Assembly (NCBI GenBank): GCA_937919625.1
Contig: CALFRK010000051.1
Coordinates: 1-64,000, forward strand
DNA from: an uncultured Ilumatobacter sp.
GTDB lineage: Bacteria; Actinomycetota; Acidimicrobiia; Acidimicrobiales; Ilumatobacteraceae
Direction of reading: 5' to 3'
Length of the DNA: 64,000 nucleotides
Under the pieces are notes generated by a model, which made no database searches, had not been told where the DNA came from, and saw only the letters and a program-made list of their open reading frames with translations. Made by a program: the position numbers and the translations under genes. Each line of letters opens with the position of its first letter. Position 1 is the first letter of the stretch. Shown here piece after piece: positions 59,156 through 64,000 of the stretch.

Positions 59156-59767
59156 GTGACGCGATCTGACGACGCGCCTGCTGAACATGTGTTCAAGCTC
59201 CTGGTCACGGGTCCGTTCGCGGCTGGTAAGACTTCCTTGATCCAAGCCGTCTCCGACACACCCGTCGTCGAGACCGATGTCGACACCAGCGGCGACGAGG
59301 CAAGCGTCAAGTCCAGCACCACCGTCGCCATGGACTTCGGCACCTACGCGATTGACGATGGCGGCGTTCGGCTGCTCCTGTTCGGCACCCCCGGCCAGCG
59401 CCGTTTCTGGTTTATGACCGACATTCTCAAGGGTGATGTCGACGCCGTGATCTATGTGATCGACGCCGATGCCAGTCACACACACACCGAGGCCGGCGAG
59501 GCGATGCGGGCGCTGCTGCGAGACCTCCGTGTGCCGTTGGTCGTGGCGGTCAATCGTTGTGACGATCCGGCTATGGCTGTTCTGCTTGCCCGGCAGCTCG
59601 GGACGCTCGCGAGCGAGATGGCGGTGCCGTGCCAGCTGATTCACCGCGAGTCGGGTCGAGAGGTCGTGGTCGAGGCGCTGCTTGCTGTGCTCGACCGGTT
59701 GGAACGCCAAGGCGTAGACATGCTCGACCCTGTCAGCCGAATGCTCCAGACGGCCGGTGCGACATGA
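59156..59767 (+). CDS. Small Ras/MglA-like GTPase (conservon CvnD type)
   Basis: A 203-residue P-loop GTPase. It has G1 TGPFAAGKTS, an SSTTVAMDFG switch region, G3-like LFGTPGQRRF (Gly replaces the usual Asp, as in CvnD proteins) and G4 AVNRCDD. GTG 59156 follows AGGAGG. In actinobacteria such GTPases work with roadblock and DUF742 proteins in signalling. The following overlapping gene encodes a DUF4388 protein, so this pair may be a variant module. A second such GTPase is at 63.4 kb. Confidence 0.87.
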   Translation: MTRSDDAPAEHVFKLLVTGPFAAGKTSLIQAVSDTPVVETDVDTSGDEASVKSSTTVAMDFGTYAIDDGGVRLLLFGTPGQRRFWFMTDILKGDVDAVIYVIDADASHTHTEAGEAMRALLRDLRVPLVVAVNRCDDPAMAVLLARQLGTLASEMAVPCQLIHRESGREVVVEALLAVLDRLERQGVDMLDPVSRMLQTAGAT

Positions 59768-61557
59768 TGCTCGAACGTGATGAGATCGGGTTCGATACGT
59801 TTGGGTTGGCGGGCACCTTTCCGCGGCCCGGATGGGTCGTGCTCGATGCCGCCCGCCATCACGGGTTCACCGGTGAGCTGACCTTCGGAACGATCCCGTC
59901 GGCCAAGGTTTATCTCGACGGTGGCCTGATCTATCTCGCCGAGCGGGTGACCGACCCGTCGCTGGGTTCGCGCCTGATCGATGCCGGTGCGTTGAACGCC
60001 GCCCAACTCGAGCACGGCTCGATAATCGTCGGCGACATTGCTCATCTCGGTCGGTTGTTCGAACGTGTGCCGTCGGTCAACCGCCAGACGGTGATGGTGA
60101 TGACCGAGATGATGACCGAGGAGTGTGTCGGTTGGCTGGCGGGTCAGTTGGTCCGCTACGTCGAAGCCGCCCCGTATCGGCACCATCCGGCCGGAGTGCA
60201 GCGTTGGCTGCAACGTGTTGGTGCTCCGAGTCTCATGCCGGGCGACCCGTTGCCATCGCCGCCGCTCGACGAGGTTCCCGTCGAGCTGACTCCACCGGAG
60301 CCGCTGTTCTCGCCTGTCGGGTCTTTCTTGCCTGACGGGTCATTCGATGACGACCTCATCATGTGGGACCAGACCGCGTGGCTCGACCAGCGTCTGCCTG
60401 CGCCACCAGTTCTCGACCTGCTGTATGACGACACGTCCCCAGCGGCGACCGTGGCCGTCGAAACGAATCCCGAACCGATCGCGCCCACCGTCTCGAAACC
60501 ACAGGCTCCGCTCGTATCGTCCGCGTTCGAGGCTCCGAATGCCGGTCCGTTGGCAGCACCGACCCAGGCCGAGGGTGCCAACTCACTTGCGCCACCGTCT
60601 GCTGCCACCGCCGATTGGGCAGATCTCGTTGCCGCCGTGGTCGAGCCGGGCGTGCCTGATGAGCCGGGTGTGCCGGTCGACCCGGGTGTGCCGGATGTCG
60701 ATCCGCCTTTTCCCACCAGCGACCCGCACGATGCTCGAGATGGTCGGTCGTCCGCACCCAACGAAGAGCCCCTGCCGGTCCGTCGGCCGGCCCGGCACCA
60801 AGCCACCTTGGCATCGTCGCCCTCGGCGCTTTCCGGACCGGCTACCGCTCATACAGCTTCGGCATCGCGATCGGTGCCGGGCGACTGGATCGATCACTTC
60901 GAGACTGACGGACTTCCCGAGCCGGGTGGCGAGCCGCTGGTGTCTACCGAGCCGCTCGCTCCGACTCACACCGCTGCCGATCGTTTCGAGTTGATTTGGC
61001 CGTCGGGCGAAGTCGACGAGCAGTTCGGGTCATCCAACACAGCGACGGCCGGCGATCGACATCCCGATCTCGACCGGATCGGTCCGGCAGCTCGCCTGGT
61101 GACAAGCGCCGGCAACACGCGCTGGGGCGGCGCGGCCATGCTCGAGCACGACCTTCGGCAACCCGAGCTAGCGGTCGACGAGCCCGTAAACGGTCACGAC
61201 GAGGTCACCGACGAGGTCGTGCTGGCTGTGCGCCGGGCCGTGGCCTCGATCGAGACCAGCTCGCTGGCTGCTCGCCGTCGGCTCGTCGCCACCGATCCCG
61301 ACGACGACCCGTCGCGGGGGATCTCCGACCGGGGCGTCAGATCGCTGCGTCCCGTCAGCGCCACCTCCGACGCCTTGACGCCGGGTGCCATCTCGGCAAG
61401 GCGTGTTCCGACACGCTCGGTGTTCGACGACGACGATGCTTTCGAACCGATACCCGAGCCCGTCCTGCCGGCTGCACCTGCTGTACCGGTGGTTCAGCCG
61501 CCACCCGAGCGGGTGGGTGCCTTGCGTCGGCTGATCGGCAGCCTGCGCGGCCGCTGA
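59764..61557 (+). CDS. DUF4388-domain protein with long disordered region
   Basis: A 597-residue protein. The N-terminal 150 residues form a DUF4388/PATAN-like domain (FTGELTFGTIPSAKVYLDGGLIYLAERV), which in other bacteria senses or adapts signalling. The remainder is Pro/Ala/Asp-rich and probably disordered, ending in a basic helix (RVGALRRLIGSLRGR). The ATG overlaps the GTPase stop (ATGA), so it is probably the GTPase's partner or effector. Confidence 0.75.
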   Translation: MMLERDEIGFDTFGLAGTFPRPGWVVLDAARHHGFTGELTFGTIPSAKVYLDGGLIYLAERVTDPSLGSRLIDAGALNAAQLEHGSIIVGDIAHLGRLFERVPSVNRQTVMVMTEMMTEECVGWLAGQLVRYVEAAPYRHHPAGVQRWLQRVGAPSLMPGDPLPSPPLDEVPVELTPPEPLFSPVGSFLPDGSFDDDLIMWDQTAWLDQRLPAPPVLDLLYDDTSPAATVAVETNPEPIAPTVSKPQAPLVSSAFEAPNAGPLAAPTQAEGANSLAPPSAATADWADLVAAVVEPGVPDEPGVPVDPGVPDVDPPFPTSDPHDARDGRSSAPNEEPLPVRRPARHQATLASSPSALSGPATAHTASASRSVPGDWIDHFETDGLPEPGGEPLVSTEPLAPTHTAADRFELIWPSGEVDEQFGSSNTATAGDRHPDLDRIGPAARLVTSAGNTRWGGAAMLEHDLRQPELAVDEPVNGHDEVTDEVVLAVRRAVASIETSSLAARRRLVATDPDDDPSRGISDRGVRSLRPVSATSDALTPGAISARRVPTRSVFDDDDAFEPIPEPVLPAAPAVPVVQPPPERVGALRRLIGSLRGR

Positions 61558-61560
61558 TCT

Positions 61561-61592
61561 CCGAGTCGTGTCAGGGATCTGACACGATTCGG
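61561..61592. terminator. Bidirectional terminator hairpin
   Basis: A 14-bp stem (CCGAGTCGTGTCAG with its complement, one G-T pair) around GGAT, in the gap between the convergent DUF4388 and tadA genes. Confidence 0.6.
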
Positions 61593-61599
61593 CGTCCGA

Positions 61600-62103
61600 T
61601 CAATGTTGGTGGCGTTTGGAGGCGAAGAAGTCGACCAGGATCTGTCCGCATTCGTTGGCGAGCACTCCGGTCGTGCGAGCAACGCGGTGGTTGAGGGCGG
61701 CAGCGTCAACAAGGTCGAATTGGCTGCCGGCTGCCCCCGCTTTGGGATCGACGGCGCCGTACACCAGATGACCAAGCCGGCTGTTAACCATCGCCCCGGC
61801 GCACATTGCACACGGCTCCAGCGTGACGACCAATGTGCAGCCGTCGAGCCGCCAGTTACCTACGACGGCGGCCGCGTCGCGCAACGCCAGGATCTCGGCA
61901 TGGGAGGTCGGGTCGCCGGTCAGTTCACGCTCGTTGTGGCGTGCGGCGATCACCTCGCCATCGCGAATCACGACCGCCCCGACCGGCACATCGTCGTGAA
62001 TCAGAGCGGCTCTAGCCTGGTCGAGCGCCAGCCGCATCGCCGACTCGTACAAGTTGTCCTGGTCAGGGCCCTGGTCAGGACCCCGGTGTGGCTGGGCCGG
62101 CAT
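61600..62103 (-). CDS. tadA: tRNA-specific adenosine deaminase
   Basis: A 167-residue zinc deaminase that converts the wobble adenosine of tRNA-Arg(ACG) to inosine. It has the zinc/catalytic motifs SHAEILAL (His and catalytic Glu) and LEPCAMCAGAM (two Cys). The ATG at 62103 starts at the base directly after the encoded CCA of tRNA-Ser(GGA), so a leaderless or tRNA-processed mRNA is possible. An ATG at 62037 is a shorter alternative that removes only a low-complexity N-terminus. Confidence 0.9.
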   Translation of the reverse strand: MPAQPHRGPDQGPDQDNLYESAMRLALDQARAALIHDDVPVGAVVIRDGEVIAARHNERELTGDPTSHAEILALRDAAAVVGNWRLDGCTLVVTLEPCAMCAGAMVNSRLGHLVYGAVDPKAGAAGSQFDLVDAAALNHRVARTTGVLANECGQILVDFFASKRHQH

Positions 62104-62105
62104 GG

Positions 62106-62190
62106 CGGAGAGGGTGGGATTCGAACCCACGGAGGGTTGCCCCTCACACGCTTTCCAAGCGTGCCGATTCGGCCGCTCTCGCACCCCTCC
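62106..62190 (-). tRNA. tRNA-Ser (GGA)
   Basis: Class II tRNA. Acceptor GGAGGGG/CCTCTCC (one G-U pair), anticodon arm CACGC-TTGGAAA-GCGTG (anticodon GGA), T-arm GTGGG-TTCGAAT-CCCAC. CCA is encoded (62103-62105). Confidence 0.95.
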
Positions 62191-62242
62191 TGGTGTTGTG
62201 CCTTGGCAGGTTATCCGGGCGATAACCTGGACCCCACTCGTC

Positions 62243-62382
62243 GGCTCCCGGCGGGTGAGGTGGTGGTCGGGTCCTGTGCAATGGGCGCCCGTGAACCAGG
62301 TCAGGCCAGGAATGGAGCAGCCTTCATCGGCATCGTCTGTGTGCCGCAGATCGCCTGGCCGCCACCTCACCCACCGGGAGCC
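62243..62382 (+). ncRNA. ffs: Signal recognition particle RNA
   Basis: The terminal stem GGCTCCCGG...GTGAGGTGG pairs with CCACCTCAC...CCGGGAGCC. The conserved apical domain reads GTGAACCAGGTCAGG, then CCAGGAATGGAGCAGCC, close to the universal GTCAGG...GGAAGG-GAGCAGC motif bound by Ffh. About 140 nt, larger than E. coli 4.5S. It is divergent from tRNA-Ser(GGA). Confidence 0.85.
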
Positions 62383-62420
62383 TTCGTGCACCCCACCTCA
62401 CCTCACCCCACCCAACGCCA

Positions 62421-62465
62421 ACGCGTGAACAACTTGCGCACTATCTACGCAACCAGTTCACGCGT
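62421..62465. repeat. 45-base interrupted palindrome
   Basis: Outer arms ACGCGTGAAC/GTTCACGCGT (perfect, 10 bp), a 3x3 internal loop, inner arms TTGCG/CGCAA, 9-base loop. It lies between the SRP RNA and the exonuclease gene; could terminate the SRP transcript or bind a regulator. Confidence 0.5.
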
Positions 62466-62491
62466 TCGCAGATGGGGGTACGGTTTGCTCG

Positions 62492-63370
62492 ATGAAGGTG
62501 CATCTTGTCGACGGCACATACGAACTGTTCCGGCAGCACTTTGGCGGCGCCCACCGCCGCCACGAGTCGGGGCGCGAAGCGGGCCCGCACGACGCAACGA
62601 TCGGTGTGTTGGCGTCGACCCTGCAGCTGATCGACGACGGCGCCACCCACATCGGTGTCGCCAGCGACCACGTGATCGAGTCATTCCGCAATGACCTGTG
62701 GGATGGATACAAGACCAGCGCCGGGATGCTGCCCGAACTCTTGCACGAGATCCCGGTGATGGAGGACGCCCTCGTCGCGATGGGTGTCACCACCTGGCCA
62801 ATGGTCGAGTGGGAAGCCGACGATGCGCTCGCCGCGGCGGCTGCCGTCGCCGATCGTGACGAGCGTGTCGAGCAGGTGCTGATCATCACACCCGACAAAG
62901 ACCTCGGGCAGTGCGTGAAGGGCACCCGCGTCGTGCAGTACGACCGACGCAAGCGGGAGATCATCGACGAAGACGGGGTGCGCGAGAAGTTTGGGGTTGG
63001 TCCGGCGTCGATCCCCGACTATCTCGGTCTCGTTGGCGACACCGCCGACGGCTTTCCGGGATTACCCGGTTGGGGAGCAAAGTCGACCTCGCTCGTGCTC
63101 GCTCGATACGAGCATCTCGAGAACATTCCGCCAGAGCCAAGCCTGTGGGAGGTCGAGGGTCTGCGTGGGGCGCCGAAGCTGTCAAAAACCCTGCAGGACA
63201 ACGCCGAACTCGCAGTGCTGTTTCGCATTATCGCCACGGTTGACCGCGACGTTCCGGTTGGCACCGTCGACGACTGGCGGTGGAGCGGCCCGACCGACGA
63301 CTTTCCCGAGTTGTGCGAGCACCTCGGTGTGCCCGCTTTGGCGCACCGGGCCGCACAACTCGCCAGGTAA
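62492..63370 (+). CDS. 5'-3' exonuclease / flap endonuclease family protein
   Basis: A 292-residue PIN-like nuclease related to the N-terminal domain of DNA polymerase I. It has MKVHLVDGTYELFR (metal Asp), SDHVIESFRNDLWDGYKTSAG, VEWEADDALAAAA, IITPDKDLGQCV (paired Asp) and the helix-hairpin-helix LVGDTADGFPGLPGWGAKSTSLVL. It lacks a polymerase domain, as usual for the stand-alone form. It removes RNA/DNA flaps. Confidence 0.87.
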   Translation: MKVHLVDGTYELFRQHFGGAHRRHESGREAGPHDATIGVLASTLQLIDDGATHIGVASDHVIESFRNDLWDGYKTSAGMLPELLHEIPVMEDALVAMGVTTWPMVEWEADDALAAAAAVADRDERVEQVLIITPDKDLGQCVKGTRVVQYDRRKREIIDEDGVREKFGVGPASIPDYLGLVGDTADGFPGLPGWGAKSTSLVLARYEHLENIPPEPSLWEVEGLRGAPKLSKTLQDNAELAVLFRIIATVDRDVPVGTVDDWRWSGPTDDFPELCEHLGVPALAHRAAQLAR

Positions 63371-63380
63371 GGCGCCCAGG

Positions 63381-63977
63381 TCAGGCGTGAGTCTTCGCTC
63401 GTTCGCGGAGCAGGGCCTGTTCGACGAGGGCGATCAGGCCGTTTTTGACGTCGCCCCGATCACGTGCATCGCAGTACAGCATCGGCACGCACTGATCGAC
63501 CTGAACCGCCTCGCGGATGGCATCGACCGTGTGGGTGCGCCTACCGTCGAACGGATTGATGCCCACAACGAACGGCATGCTGCGCGACTCGAAATAGTCG
63601 ATCGCCGCGAAGCAGTCGCTGAGTCGGCGGGTGTCTGCCAGGATCACGGCACCGATCGCTCCACGTGAGAGCTCGTTCCACATGAACTGGAATCGCTCCT
63701 GACCGGGGGTACCGAACAGATACAGCACGATCTCTGGCGTGAGCGCGACGCGGCCGAAGTCCATCGCCACCGTTGTGGTTTGTTTGGTCGATACCTGAGA
63801 CAGGTCGTCGAGCTCGGCTGATGCCGTTGTCATCGTCGCTTCCGAGCGCAACGGCTCGATTTCTGAGACGGTGTTGACAAAGGTCGATTTACCGACACCA
63901 AAACCGCCGGCGACGACGATCTTGACGGGGATCTTCCCGCTTGGTGCGGGTCCTGAGGAGTTAGAGATTGCGGACAC
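63381..63977 (-). CDS. Small GTPase, conservon CvnD type
   Basis: A P-loop GTPase of 198 residues (200 if TTG 63983 is used). It has VVAGGFGVGKSTFVNTVSEI, TTTVAMDFGRV, LYLFGTPGQERFQFMW and VGINPFDG. The GTG at 63977 lies within the upstream DUF742 gene, the usual overlap in actinobacterial conservons (kinase-like, roadblock, DUF742, GTPase). Probably a signalling switch at the membrane. Confidence 0.88.
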   Translation of the reverse strand: MSAISNSSGPAPSGKIPVKIVVAGGFGVGKSTFVNTVSEIEPLRSEATMTTASAELDDLSQVSTKQTTTVAMDFGRVALTPEIVLYLFGTPGQERFQFMWNELSRGAIGAVILADTRRLSDCFAAIDYFESRSMPFVVGINPFDGRRTHTVDAIREAVQVDQCVPMLYCDARDRGDVKNGLIALVEQALLRERAKTHA

Positions 63978-64000
63978 CGTCAAGCACCCTTTCCAACAGG
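63961..64000 (-). CDS. DUF742 protein (CvnC), C-terminal end only
   Basis: The last 12 codons, reading LLERVLDGVRNL and ending at 63961. This is the common C-terminus of DUF742 proteins. The frame overlaps the start of the GTPase gene. The remainder lies outside the window. Confidence 0.7.
   Translation of the reverse strand, partial: LLERVLDGVRNL

Noticed and set aside
62434-62452. A fifth copy of the TTGCGTA-N7-TACGCAA operator
   Set aside because: The half-sites are TTGCGCA and TACGCAA with a 5-bp spacer, not 7, and they lie inside a larger palindrome in core sequence. It is reported as a separate palindrome.
1-64000. CRISPR arrays
   Set aside because: No regularly spaced repeat series was seen; the dispersed palindromes are REP-like or operators.

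Overview
High-GC DNA from an actinobacterium, probably Acidimicrobiia (Ilumatobacter-like). The grounds are GC-rich codon usage, GTG starts in GTGA/ATGA overlaps, a tRNA-Glu/Asp/Phe cluster, conservon-type GTPases, F420/FMN-type enzymes, and DinB-fold proteins where other bacteria use glutathione transferases. The genus is an inference.

Positions 1-41.4 kb look accessory. They carry two related catabolic blocks. Block 1 (0-20.3 kb) has a leftward operon (aldehyde dehydrogenase, CocE/NonD hydrolase, MlrC-type M81 metallopeptidase, FMN 2-hydroxyacid oxidase, second CocE hydrolase). Rightward it has an EthD protein and FAD oxidoreductase, then a peptide-type ABC importer with prolyl-aminopeptidase-like hydrolase and TetR-like regulator. 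An Lrp/AsnC regulator is divergent from a homogentisate operon: HPPD, DinB protein, fumarylacetoacetase, homogentisate dioxygenase. Block 2 (24.6-37.3 kb) is a rearranged paralogue. It has a truncated mlrC, a GMC oxidoreductase, a GlcD-like oxidase, CocE, aldehyde dehydrogenase, and a second homogentisate operon whose DinB domain is fused behind a PLP aminotransferase. Four copies of a 21-bp palindrome (TTGCGTA-N7-TACGCAA type) precede the main transcription units of both blocks and suggest one regulon. No GST-type maleylacetoacetate isomerase is present. The DinB proteins occupy that slot twice, so I predict they are the (probably mycothiol-dependent) isomerase. This is the most interesting system in the window.

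Between the blocks (20.3-24.6 kb) lie truncated genes (GMC, enolase superfamily), an SDR, a PPOX-type protein and an IS982-family element that cut the N-terminus off mlrC2. Right of block 2 (37.4-41.4 kb) are eutB and LLM-oxidoreductase fragments, a CGNR regulator and two tandem tyrosine recombinases, one frameshifted.

From 41.9 kb the window looks like core chromosome: tRNA-Phe, -Asp, -Glu; plsY and a DegV gene; two GNAT genes; a DrrA-like ABC exporter; msrA; a three-gene pseudopilin/VWA/fibronectin-III operon; a REP-associated transposase with its palindromes; an ABC exporter; a lipoprotein hydrolase; tRNA-Ser(CGA); a GTPase/DUF4388 pair; tadA; tRNA-Ser(GGA); SRP RNA; a 5'-3' exonuclease; and a second conservon GTPase behind a DUF742 gene cut by the window edge. 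GTGCCAGGCAC-core REP palindromes occur only in this core part, which supports recent acquisition of the left part.
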